64,000 bases of DNA. Source: Candidatus Proximibacter danicus. GTDB taxonomy: Bacteria; Pseudomonadota; Gammaproteobacteria; Burkholderiales; Rhodocyclaceae. This document shows, piece after piece, positions 11,497 to 21,310 of the stretch. The notes under the pieces are model-generated. The model was not told the DNA's origin. It saw only the letters and a list, made by a program, of their open reading frames with translations, and searched no databases. Position numbers and translations under genes: made by a program. Each line of letters opens with the position of its first letter. Positions within the stretch are counted from its first letter, which is position 1. Location of the stretch: the NCBI GenBank assembly GCA_016710885.1, contig JADJUC010000003.1, positions 1 to 64,000 on the forward strand, given 5' to 3'.

Positions 11497-12134
11497 ATGA
11501 ACTTGCAAGTTAGAGCTTGGGCATTTGTGCCTGCGCGTGGCGGCTCGAAATCAATCCAGAAGAAGAACATCGTTAGTCTGGGCCATAGGCCGATGATTGA
11601 ATATGGCGTGCGTGCGGCACAGCTGTCCGGTCGATTCAAACGTATTATTTGCTCAACAGATGACCCGGAAATTGCACAAATTGCCGCTGGGCTTGGCGTT
11701 GAAATTGATTGGCGGCCTTTGGAATTGGCGACTGACGATGCTTCTGTCGCGGACGTTGCGAGAGAGTTTCTTGTTCGCCACGAATCTGATTTGCCAGATG
11801 TGCTGGGACTTATTCAGCCGACAAGTCCGTTTCTTCTCCCCGATCATGTTATTTCGCTACTTGATGCCATGACGATGAACACCAAATGTTGTTCGGGGCA
11901 GACGATCACGCCAACAGCGCATAACTCACATGCGTGGAATCAGCGTTTTTTTGAGGAAGGTGCGGTACGTTTTATGTTTGCGCACTGCACGCAGGATTGG
12001 ATTTTTTCGCCAGGACATCTGTGGGAGTGGTCGTCGACTGGCCGTATAACTTAGATGTTGATGGCCCTGACGATCTGTTGCTTGCTGAAGCAATTTTAAG
12101 TGCGGGCTTGGTAAAATTGCCCAGTTTTCAATGA
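11497..12134 (+). pseudogene. neuA: CMP-nonulosonic acid cytidylyltransferase (NeuA-like), broken near 3' end
   Basis: This enzyme activates a sialic-acid-like sugar with CTP. Seen: FVPARGGSKSIQKKNI at the N terminus (CTP-binding loop), PMIEYGVRAA, ICSTDDPEIAQIA, LIQPTSPFL, and the C-terminal VVVDWPYNLDVDGPDDLLLA with the metal-binding aspartates. One frame change falls near 12010. In addition the segment between VRFMFA and the FFARTSVG stretch is roughly 25-30 residues shorter than I expect for this family, suggesting a small internal loss. ATG 11497 follows the previous stop by 10 bases. The family is certain; which nonulosonic acid is not. Confidence 0.8.
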
Positions 12135-12156
12135 TTTTATACACAGAAGGATAGAT

Positions 12157-13308
<1,152 letters not shown>

Positions 13309-13312
<4 letters not shown>

Positions 13313-14361
13313 CGCATTTCCCAAGCCATATTGAGATCGCCGGGCGCCGAATCGGTCCTGGCGAGCCCTTGTTATGTAATCGCAGAAGGTGGGGTTTCGC
13401 ATTTTGGTCAAATGTCGAAGGCATTCGAGCTTATCGATCTTGCGAAAGTGCCGGTGCGGATGGTATACAAAACTCAGCACTATCATACAGACCGTTTGAT
13501 AGGGCCTTCTGCCCCGGATTGGCGGGAGCGTCTCAGAACAAAGGAAATGCCTGACGACGCTATAGCGACCATGCAAGGTTACTGTACATCCCGGAAAATC
13601 CCCTTCTTATGTACTCCTCACGACGAAAATGCTCTTGATTTTATTGATAAAATCCTTGGGGTGCCAGCGTTCAAAATTGGTTCTGGAGAAGTAGAGAATT
13701 GGCCGTTTCTCGCCAACATCGCGAAGCGAGGAAAACCGATTATCCTTTCGACAGGGATGTACGAGATTGGGCAAATAAAGCAGGCCGTCGACATATTGGC
13801 TAGTAACGGCTGTGACCAATTGGCCATTTTGCACTGTGTGACGAGTTATCCCGCTGAGCCTTCGCTGATCAATTTGAAGGTAATGGATCAGATTCGCCAA
13901 TTTTTCTCGGGGCCTGTCGGATACTCAGATCATACAGAGGGAACCGCAATCCCGCTTGCTGCGGTTGCTCTTTGGGGCAGACATTATCGAGAAGCACATA
14001 ACCCTCGATAAAGATGTGCCCAACGCCCAAGACTGGAAAGTCTCTTGTGACTCAAGTAACTTTACAATATTTATTAATGACGTACGGACCATTGAAAAGG
14101 CTCGGGGAGTAGGCCCTAAGGTGTTGGGTTACGCTGAACGGCAGTCCATCCTCTGGGCCAGAAAGAGCCTGACCGCCGCGGTGGACATTCCTGCAGGGAA
14201 CCCAATTGAACGCTGACATGTTAATCGCTCAGCGTCCTGGAACTGGATGCCCTCCGTCCGAAATGAATCAGATCGTTGGGCGTATCGCACATCGTGCTAT
14301 TGCAGCTGGAGAGTTGGTGTTGCACGAAATGCTCCTAGATTCGGTGGCGGGCTCTAGATAG
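13309..14361 (+). pseudogene. neuB: N-acetylneuraminate synthase family protein (NeuB-like), frame broken
   Basis: This enzyme condenses phosphoenolpyruvate with a six-carbon sugar to give a nine-carbon (nonulosonic) acid. Seen: YVIAEGGVSHFG (N-terminal strand), FLCTPHDENALDFID, PAFKIGSGEVENWPFL, IILSTGMYE, GYSDHTEGT and DIIEKHITLDKDVP with metal-binding histidines. The C-terminal SAF (antifreeze-like) domain is readable as LTAAVDIPAGNPI, then RPGTGCPPSEMN. GTG 13309 overlaps the preceding TGA. At least four frame changes occur (near 13365, 13450, 13970 and 14215). With the NeuC- and NeuA-like genes it completes a core nonulosonic-acid pathway. Confidence 0.8.
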
Positions 14362-14837
14362 CTATCTGCGATAGCTCGATTTGTAGAGTGCTGCCGATGC
14401 GTTCTGATACTAATTTGTCCTCGTTTGGTCTAGTTGCGTCGCGAACATATAAGATTTTTGATGGCCGAAGGGCCATTGTTTCCTGTCAAGCGACGAGTTT
14501 GTCCGCTGATAGATAAATGCCAATGCAACTTTAGATCTTTAGTGATCTAGCAGAGCGCAATTTTTTTGCACATCCGTAGCACAGTTTCCCCTCGCCATTT
14601 CCGTTTCGGACTGTGTTTGTCCATCGCCAGTTGTGGGGCTTAAGTGGTGAGCGGGAAATATGCCGATATACCGCCGCTCTGCGGGTGCAAATATGTTTGT
14701 GTCGGTTTTTGGAAATTTACTGGATAGGTTGGTATCGATTTATCGCTGACAGAATATCCGGTGACGTAGGAGTGGGGGGCGTTTGTAGCAGTGAGGGACT
14801 CCTAATCGCTATGAAACCGGGAACACGGGAGTGCACA
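14362..14837. other. Non-coding junction between the two halves of the polysaccharide locus
   Basis: These 476 bases carry no convincing gene. Composition changes here from A/T-rich to strongly G/C-rich. Short inverted repeats are visible: AGCTATC-TGC-GATAGCT at 14360-14376, just at the neuB-like stop, and ATGGCC-GAAG-GGCCAT at 14461-14476. Neither is followed by a clear T-run, so a terminator is only possible. No insertion-sequence ends, tRNA fragment or ops/JUMPstart-like element was recognised. Confidence 0.5.
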
Positions 14838-15611
14838 ATGAAAGCAGTAATCCTCGCCGGCGGTCTCGGCACGCGCATCAGCGAAGAAACGCATCTCAAG
14901 CCGAAGCCGATGATCGAGATCGGCGGCAAGCCGATCCTCTGGCACATCATGAAGATCTACTCGGCGCACGGCATCAACGACTTCGTCGTCTGCTGCGGCT
15001 ACAAGGGCTACCTGATCAAGGAATACTTCGCCAACTATTTCCTGCACATGTCGGACGTGACCTTCGACATGGCCAGGAACGAGATGCAGGTGCACCAGCA
15101 GAAGGCGGAGCCCTGGCGGGTGACGCTGGTCGACACCGGCGAGAACACGATGACCGGCGGCCGCCTGAAACGGGTGGCCGACTACCTGCGCGACGAAGAA
15201 GCGTTTTGCTTCACCTACGGCGACGGCGTCGCCGACGTCGATATCTCCCGCCTGGTCGCCTTCCATCGTGCGCACGGCAAGCTGGCGACGGTCACCGCCG
15301 TGCAACCTCCCGGCCGTTACGGCGCCCTGCAGCTGGATGGCACCCGGGTCGGCGGTTTTGCCGAGAAGCCTCGCGGCGACGGCGGGCTGATCAACGGCGG
15401 TTTCTTCGTGCTGTCGCCGAAGGTGATCGATTTCATCGCCTCCGACGAAATGCCGTGGGAATCCGCGCCGCTCGAACGGCTCGCCGCGCGCGGCGATCTG
15501 ATGGCCTTCGAGCACCGCGGCTTCTGGCAGCCGATGGATACGCTGCGCGAAAAGAACCTGCTCGAGGATCTCTGGTCGAGCGGCAAGGCGCCGTGGAAGC
15601 GCTGGGAATGA
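14838..15611 (+). CDS. rfbF: Glucose-1-phosphate cytidylyltransferase
   Basis: This enzyme makes CDP-glucose from glucose-1-phosphate and CTP, the entry to CDP-linked deoxysugars. Seen: [17 protein letters not shown] (nucleotide-binding loop), [19 protein letters not shown] (substrate lysine region), [12 protein letters not shown] (metal-binding aspartates), PPGRYGAL, and a C-terminal [14 protein letters not shown]. The length of 257 residues is normal for RfbF and all family blocks are intact. It is the first gene of the G/C-rich half and overlaps the next gene by four bases (ATGA), so the two are co-translated. Confidence 0.95.
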   Translation: MKAVILAGGLGTRISEETHLKPKPMIEIGGKPILWHIMKIYSAHGINDFVVCCGYKGYLIKEYFANYFLHMSDVTFDMARNEMQVHQQKAEPWRVTLVDTGENTMTGGRLKRVADYLRDEEAFCFTYGDGVADVDISRLVAFHRAHGKLATVTAVQPPGRYGALQLDGTRVGGFAEKPRGDGGLINGGFFVLSPKVIDFIASDEMPWESAPLERLAARGDLMAFEHRGFWQPMDTLREKNLLEDLWSSGKAPWKRWE

Positions 15612-16674
15612 ACGCGCAGTTCTGGCGCGGCCGCCGGGTCCTGGTAACCGGGCACACCGGCTTCAAGGGCAGCTGGCTGTGCCTCTGGCTGACCTCGCTG
15701 GGCGCCGAGGTGCACGGCTATGCCTTGCCGCCGCCGACCGACCCGTCCCTGTTCGCGGTGGCGAAGGTTGGCGAACTGCTCGCCAGCAGTGAGATGGCCG
15801 ACGTCCGTGACGGCGAGGCGCTGGCCGCAGCGGTGCGTCGCGTGCGCCCGGAAGTCGTCTTCCATCTGGCCGCGCAGCCGCTGGTGCGTTACTCGTACCG
15901 GGCGCCGGTCGAGACCTACGCGGTCAACGTCATGGGTACGGTGCATCTGCTGGAGGCGGTTCGCCAGGCCGGTGGCGTGCGCGCCGTGGTCAGCGTCACT
16001 ACCGACAAATGCTACGAAAACCGCGAATGGCCGTGGGGCTACCGCGAGAACGAGCCCCTTGGCGGACACGATCCCTATTCGAGCAGCAAGGCCTGCGCCG
16101 AACTGGTCAGCGCCGCTTATCGCGACTCCTTCCTCGCCGCTTCGGGCGTGGCGTTGGCGACCGCGCGTGCCGGCAACGTGATTGGCGGCGGCGACTGGGC
16201 CGCCGACCGGCTGCTGCCGGATTTCCTGCGCGCGCTCGACGCCGGCGAAACCCTGACCATCCGCTCGCCGGGGGCGATCCGGCCGTGGCAGCATGTGCTG
16301 GAGCCGCTGTCGGGATATCTGGCACTTGCCGAAGCGCTGGTCGCCTCCGGCACGCAGGCGGCGGAGGCCTGGAACTTCGGGCCGGTGGACGACGATGCGC
16401 GGCCGGTCGGCTGGATCCTCGACCACCTCGCGGCACGCGTTCCCGAGCTGCGCTGGCAATGCGACGCGTCGCCACAACCGCACGAGGCGAACTACCTCAA
16501 GCTCGACAGCAGCAAGGCGCGCGCGCGCCTGGGCTGGGTGCCGCGCTGGCGCCTCGACAAGGCGCTGGACATGACGGTCGGTTGGCATCGCGCCTGGCGG
16601 CAGGGCGATGACATGCGCGCACTGTCGCTGGCGCAGATCGCCGGGTATGCCGGCAGGGCGCGCCGGCCGCCTGA
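15608..16674 (+). CDS. rfbG: CDP-glucose 4,6-dehydratase, probable frame break at the 3' end
   Basis: This SDR enzyme turns CDP-glucose into CDP-4-keto-6-deoxyglucose. Seen: [18 protein letters not shown] (NAD-binding motif), [36 protein letters not shown] (Tyr-x-x-x-Lys), [11 protein letters not shown] and [11 protein letters not shown], all typical of RfbG. After SLAQIAGY (about 16,645) the frame runs on without stop to 17227 across the next gene, which is not expected. A one-base change near 16650 would bring in TGA 16672-16674 and give about 355 residues, the usual size. The end given assumes that. Confidence 0.9.
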
Positions 16675-16691
16675 TCGAGCAGAGGCTTCTG

Positions 16692-17252
16692 ATGTCCCGA
16701 TTCCGCTTTCTCGGCACACCGCTGGCTGGCCTGCAATGCGTGGACCGGCTGCGCCTGGAAGACCCGCGTGGTTTTCTGTCACGCCTGTTCTGCGCGGAAG
16801 AGTTTGCCGCCGCCGGCTTCGCGCTGTCGGTGGCGCAGATCAACCACACGCTGACCCGGCGCGAAGGGGCTGTCCGCGGCATGCACTATCAACTGCCGCC
16901 GTTCGCCGAGATGAAACTGGTTACCTGCGTGCGCGGCCGGGTGTTCGACGTTGCCGTCGACCTGCGGGCCGGGTCGCCGACCTTCCTGCACTGGCATGGC
17001 GAGATCCTGTCGCCCGAGAACGGTCGCGCGCTGGCGATTCCGCAGGGTTTCGCGCACGGCTTCCAGGCGCTCGACGACGATTGCGAGCTGGTCTACCTGC
17101 ATTCCGCACCCTACCGGCCGGAGGCCGAGCGCGCCGTCAATGCCCTCGATGCGCGCCTCGCCATCGACTGGCCGCTGCCGGTCGCGGAGATGTCGGAACG
17201 CGACCGAAGCCACGCCATGCTGTCTGAAAATTTCACGGGAATCACGCTATGA
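16692..17252 (+). CDS. dTDP-4-dehydrorhamnose 3,5-epimerase-like protein (RmlC family)
   Basis: This is a cupin-fold epimerase expected to invert C3 and/or C5 of the 4-keto-6-deoxyhexose made by RfbG. Seen: DPRGFLSRLF, INHTLTRREGAVRGMHYQ (with the catalytic histidine), RVFDVAVDLRAGSPTF, LAIPQGFAHGFQAL, and VNALDARLAIDWP near the C terminus. The 186-residue length is normal. The start overlaps a TGA in another frame at 16691, and the stop overlaps the next ATG (ATGA). In this operon its donor is probably CDP- rather than dTDP-linked, since only the CDP pathway genes are beside it. Confidence 0.88.
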   Translation: MSRFRFLGTPLAGLQCVDRLRLEDPRGFLSRLFCAEEFAAAGFALSVAQINHTLTRREGAVRGMHYQLPPFAEMKLVTCVRGRVFDVAVDLRAGSPTFLHWHGEILSPENGRALAIPQGFAHGFQALDDDCELVYLHSAPYRPEAERAVNALDARLAIDWPLPVAEMSERDRSHAMLSENFTGITL

Positions 17253-18499
17253 AATGCCGCCATTGCGGAACCGACCTGACGCTGCCGTTCCTCGACCTCG
17301 GCAGTGCGCCGCCGTCCAATTCCTACCTGACGAGCGCAGCGCTGCACGCGCCGGAGAAGTGGTACCCGTTGCGGGTGATGGTGTGCACCGAATGCTGGCT
17401 GGTCCAGACCGAGGATTTTGCGGATCACGAAGAACTGTTTTCCGCGGATTATGCCTACTTCAGCTCGTTCTCCGACAGCTGGCTGCGGCACGCACGCCGC
17501 TACGTCGAGCTGATGGTCGAGCGCTTCGCCCTCGGTGCCGGCGCCCATGTTGTCGAGGTCGCGGCCAACGACGGCTACCTGCTGCAGTACGTGCGCGAGC
17601 GCGGCATCGCGTGTCTCGGGGTGGAGCCGACGGCGAGCACTGCCGCCGTAGCGCGGGCGAAGGGCATTGAGGTCGTAGAGTCCTTCTTCGGCCGCCGGCT
17701 GGCGAGCGAGCTGCGCGCCGCGGGCAAGGCCGCCGACCTGATGGCCGCGAACAACGTGCTCGCGCACGTGCCGGACATCAACGACTTCGTCGGCGGTTTT
17801 GCCGTGCTGCTCAAGGAAAACGGCGTCGCCACCTTCGAGTTCCCGCACCTGCTGCGGCTGGTCGAAGGTGTCCAGTTCGACACCGTCTACCACGAGCACT
17901 TCTCCTATCTCTCGCTGTCGGCGGTGACCCGCATCTTCGAGCGGAACGGGCTGTGCGTCTGCGACGTCGAGGAACTGTCGACGCACGGCGGCAGCCTCCG
18001 CGTCTTCGCGCAACGGGCAGACACCGGCTCCCTGCCGGTTGCCGCCGCCGTTGCCGAGATGCTGGCACGCGAGCGCGCCGCCGGCATGACGGCTGCGGAC
18101 TACTACCGTGATTTCCAGCGGCGCGCAGAGAAGATCAAGGACGACCTGCTGGAGTTCCTGATCGAGGCGAAGCGTTCCGGAAAAACGGTGGCGGCCTATG
18201 GTGCTGCGGCCAAGGGCAATACGCTGCTCAACTTCGCTGGCGTTCGCCCCGACCTGATCGCCTTCGTCGCCGACCGCAATCCGGCGAAGCAGGGGAAGTT
18301 CATGCCGGGAAGCCGCATTCCGATCGTCGGAGAGGATCGACTGAAGACCGTGCGCCCCGATGTCGTCCTCATCCTCCCTTGGAATCTCAGTACCGAGCTC
18401 GCCGGACAACTGGCGTATGTCAGCGAATGGGGGGGCGAACGGGTCGCTGCGGTTCCGGAGTTCCACCGGCTGCCGATGGCTCGCTCTTTTATTTCCTGA
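17249..18499 (+). CDS. Sugar C-methyltransferase (NovU/TylCIII type)
   Basis: This 416-residue SAM-dependent methyltransferase belongs to the family that puts a methyl branch on C3 of 4-keto-deoxysugars, as in mycarose and noviose. Seen: an N-terminal zinc-binding module with CRHCGTDL and MVCTECWLVQ, then a SAM fold with VVEVAANDGYLLQYV, a central DTVYHEHFSYLSL carrying the family's YHEH catalytic residues, and a C-terminal VAAYGAAAKGNTLLNF and ADRNPAKQGKFMPG domain. All three family modules are complete. Its place after rfbF, rfbG and the epimerase points to a CDP-linked, 3-C-methyl-6-deoxyhexose. Confidence 0.9.
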   Translation: MKCRHCGTDLTLPFLDLGSAPPSNSYLTSAALHAPEKWYPLRVMVCTECWLVQTEDFADHEELFSADYAYFSSFSDSWLRHARRYVELMVERFALGAGAHVVEVAANDGYLLQYVRERGIACLGVEPTASTAAVARAKGIEVVESFFGRRLASELRAAGKAADLMAANNVLAHVPDINDFVGGFAVLLKENGVATFEFPHLLRLVEGVQFDTVYHEHFSYLSLSAVTRIFERNGLCVCDVEELSTHGGSLRVFAQRADTGSLPVAAAVAEMLARERAAGMTAADYYRDFQRRAEKIKDDLLEFLIEAKRSGKTVAAYGAAAKGNTLLNFAGVRPDLIAFVADRNPAKQGKFMPGSRIPIVGEDRLKTVRPDVVLILPWNLSTELAGQLAYVSEWGGERVAAVPEFHRLPMARSFIS

Positions 18500-18510
18500 G
18501 GCCGGTCGAT

Positions 18511-18999
18511 ATGTTGCGAATATCTCCCGATGCCCAGGTTTCTCCCCTGGCCGATATCGAGGATTCCGTGCGTGGCACGCTCATCGAGATCGGCGCCGGC
18601 TGCCGGATCGATTCCTTCGTGAAGGTCAAGCCGGTCGGCGGCGGCGGCGAGATCGTGATCGGTACCAATAGCTACATCAATTCCGGTACGGTGATCTATT
18701 CGGGTAACGGCGTTCGCATCGGCTCGAACGTGTTGATCGCCGCCAACTGCACGTTGGCGCCGGTCAACCACGAGTTCAGGGACCGTAACCGGCCGATCGT
18801 CGAGCAGCGTTTCATGCCCAGTCGCGGCGGCATCCTCATCGAGGATGACGTATGGATCGGCTGCAACTCGGTGATCCTCGACGGCGCGATTCTTCGTCGC
18901 GGTTGCGTGGTTGCGGCAGGCAGTGTGGTCAGAGGGGAGCTGCCGGCGTATGCCGTTTGTGCCGGCAACCCGGCCGTAGTCCAGGATTACCGCAAATGA
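18511..18999 (+). CDS. Hexapeptide-repeat acyltransferase (LbH fold)
   Basis: This is a 162-residue acetyltransferase of the maltose/galactoside/WbbJ type. Seen: repeated hexapeptide turns (EIVIGTNSYINSGTVI, VRIGSNVLIAANC), the insertion loop ending in NHEFRDRNRPI with the probable catalytic histidine, then ILIEDDVWIGCNSVILDGA and VVAAGSVVRGELPAYAVCAG at the end. The ATG at 18511 was chosen because upstream sequence in this frame overlaps the methyltransferase. The stop overlaps the next ATG (ATGA). It probably acetylates the deoxysugar of this operon. Confidence 0.85.
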   Translation: MLRISPDAQVSPLADIEDSVRGTLIEIGAGCRIDSFVKVKPVGGGGEIVIGTNSYINSGTVIYSGNGVRIGSNVLIAANCTLAPVNHEFRDRNRPIVEQRFMPSRGGILIEDDVWIGCNSVILDGAILRRGCVVAAGSVVRGELPAYAVCAGNPAVVQDYRK

Positions 19000-19824
19000 A
19001 CTTCACCGTCGTCGGTGGCAAAGGCTTCGTCGGCGGTGCTGTCGTTGCGCGCCTGCGCGCGGACAGCCACGAGGTTTTCATTCCGGAACGAAATGATCCA
19101 TTGCTGTCGCAAAGGGAACTCGGGCATGTGATCTACGCTGCAGGGGTGACGGCGGATTTCCGTAGCCGGCCATTCGACACCATGCGGGCTCATGTCGGTC
19201 TTGTCTCTGAGATTCTGGAGCATGCCGGTTTCGACTCTCTGCTCTACCTGTCGTCGGCACGAGTATACCGGCACGCGGACAATGCCCGTGAAGACGCGGC
19301 GATCGCATTGCGCAGCGACGATCTGGAAGATTTCTATGACCTCACGAAACTGAACGGCGAGTCGCTCTGCTATGCATCCGGACGCAGCAACGTGCGCGTT
19401 GCCCGGCTGGCGAACGTGATCGGCCGGGATTTCCGGTCGGCGAACTTCGTCTTCGATCTGATTCGCTCCGCGTGCCACGATGGCCGTATCGAACTGCGCA
19501 GCGCGCTGGATTCCGAGAAGGATTACGTGATGGTCGACGACGTCGCTGCCGTGTTGCCGAAGATCGCAGTGCTCGGACAATACCGGTGTTATAACGTCGC
19601 AGCGGGCGTCAACACTTCGCATGCCCGCATTGTCGATGCGATCACAGCAGCGACCGGGGCTGTATGTGCCGTCGCGCCCGGCGCGCCGAGAATCGCCAGT
19701 CCGCCCATTGACATCCGGCGGTTGCAAACCGAGTTCGGGTTTGCGCCGCAGGAAGGTTCTGTCAGAAATTCCCACGCTTGTTAACGAATACAGGAAAAGT
19801 GCAAATGCTGAAGATCGACCTTGA
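18996..19824 (+). CDS. NAD-dependent epimerase/dehydratase (SDR), one frame break near the end
   Basis: This is a short extended SDR, probably the 4-ketoreductase or epimerase that finishes the deoxysugar. Seen: NFTVVGGKGFVGGAVV (Rossmann motif), VIYAAGVTADFR, YLSSARVYR, DFYDLTKLNGE (Tyr-x-x-x-Lys), ARLANVIGRDF, DYVMVDDVAAVLP. The frame changes near 19755, after FGFAPQE; the continuing frame gives IPTLVNEYRKS and stops at 19824. It overlaps the next gene by 20 bases. Substrate unknown. Confidence 0.8.
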
Positions 19825-20443
19825 GAAGGGGCTGGTGGCAATCCAGACCGGAGACGCCGAAAGAACGATTCCCATCGGTTCGCCGGAGGCTTTCGAGCTG
19901 ATCTCAAGGCCTGGGTGCGCAGCGGCTGGGACGGCAAGTATGTCCCAGCTTCAGCTGGATGGGGCGCCCCATCATCCAGTTGCCGGACGACGTGATGCGC
20001 ATCCATACATCGAGATCCGTCCGCACAACCGTGCGGCGATCGAGGCGCACGAGGTGAGCGATCTGATTTCGCTCGTCGAAGGCAGTTCGACTGCGCCCGA
20101 AGTCGTCGAGCAGGTACGCAGCATGATTTGTCCGGGCGAACGGGTGATGGTCATTCTCGATTCCAACCATTCCCGCGATCACGTCCGCAGCGAGCTGGAA
20201 GCCTACGGCCCGCTGGTCTCCGAGGGATCGTATATTGTTGCCACCGACGGAATCATGGGCGATCTGGTGAATGCTCCTCGCTCGCAACCCGACTGGGGAT
20301 GGAACAATCCGCGCGTCGCCGCCGAGGAGTTCCTGGGCGCGCACCCGGAATTTGAGGATGCGCCGCCTGTTTTCCCGTTCAATGAAGGCGCGCTGAATCA
20401 TCGCGTCACCTATTGGCCCGGGGCATGGCTGCGTCGGAAGTGA
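19805..20443 (+). pseudogene. CmcI-like (cephalosporin hydroxylase/rhamnosyl O-methyltransferase family) protein with internal loss
   Basis: This belongs to the CmcI family of SAM-dependent enzymes, which in glycan clusters usually O-methylate a sugar. Seen: N-terminal MLKIDLEKGLVAIQTGD, WDGKYVP, GRPIIQLPDDVMRI, then IEIRPHNRAAIEAHE, VMVILDSNHSRDHV, FPFNEGALNH and VTYWPGAWLRR. Between DDVMRI and IEIRPHN (about 20,000-20,010) the family normally has some 40-60 residues, including the glycine-rich SAM loop of the type VETGxxxGGS; here it is missing and the frame also changes. The product as read could not bind SAM. Real deletion or assembly collapse are both possible. Confidence 0.7.
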
Positions 20444-21301
20444 TCACGGACAACCAGGCGGCAGCACTGCCGCTGGTTACCATCGGCATGCCGATCAGGA
20501 ACGGCGATCCCTATTTCGAGCGGGCACTGGCGAGTGTGCTTGCCCAGGATTACCCGAACCTCGAAATTGTCGTTTCCGACAACGGGTCAACCGACGGAAC
20601 GGCCGAGATACTTGCCCGCGCCGCAGCGACGGACCCGCGCATCCGGGTCTTTCGTCAATCCGAGATGCTGACCGCGTTCGACAATTTTGCCTGGGTCCTG
20701 CGCCAGGCTCGGGGCCTCTACTTCATGTGGGCGGCCCACGACGATCTGCGCCCTGCGAACTACGTGTCATCACTCGTCGCCAGCCTGCAAGCTTATCCGG
20801 AAGCCGTGCTTGCTTTCGGCGATTTGCGTGTCTCGCCGGTTTTGGCGAAGCCTATGTCGACAAGCCGTTTGACTACGAAACGCAGGGGATGGGATGTCTG
20901 TCAAGGATGCGTCGCGCTGCGTTCCTGCAGTGCTATCACATCTACGGATTGTGGCGGGCCGACGCGCTCAGGCGAATCCCGTTCATCTTCAATGCCTGGT
21001 GGCCGGACTTGCCGCTGATGATTGCCGCCGCCTCAATCGGCGGCTTCTGCCGGGTGCGCGGACTGTACTTCGACTATCTGGAAGTGCGCAAAACGAACGA
21101 ACAGCGCGCCCAGTACCAGGACAACACGCGTAACGTGAATCGCGTCGATCGGACGCTCCGGTTGTTCCACGTCGTTTTCCAGACTGTCAAGGCGGTCTCG
21201 GGGACGGTACTCGCCCTGCTTGCCACCTGGTTCGTGATCGAAAAGCAGTTCGGGTGGCCTTCGGCCTGTTGACCGGGCGGATTCGCCGCGGCGACTACTG
21301 A
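20425..21301 (+). CDS. Glycosyltransferase family 2, two frame breaks
   Basis: This is an inverting GT-A glycosyltransferase. Seen: VTIGMPIRNGDPYFERAL, IVVSDNGSTDGTAEIL (nucleotide-binding SDNGSxDxT), FMWAAHDDLRPANYV (the DxD-like AHDDL metal site), and a C-terminal stretch with AYVDKPFDYETQ and YHIYGLWRADAL. The hydrophobic tail AVSGTVLALLATWFVI may rest on the membrane. Frame changes near 20838 and 21250 separate three continuous pieces. It starts 19 bases inside the previous gene. Donor and acceptor are unknown. Confidence 0.8.
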
Positions 21302-21310
21302 CCGAGCGCC

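Noticed and set aside
14360..14376. Hairpin at the neuB-like stop as a terminator
   Set aside because: Only a 7-base stem and no T-run follows, so transcription termination cannot be claimed.
15317..16882. Long open frame (521 codons) on the minus strand opposite rfbF and rfbG
   Set aside because: Arginine/alanine-rich, no recognisable motif, and antisense to two clearly functional genes in G/C-rich DNA, where such mirror frames are expected.
17111..18466. Open frame of 451 codons on the minus strand opposite the C-methyltransferase gene
   Set aside because: Antisense shadow of a complete three-module methyltransferase; no motifs of its own.
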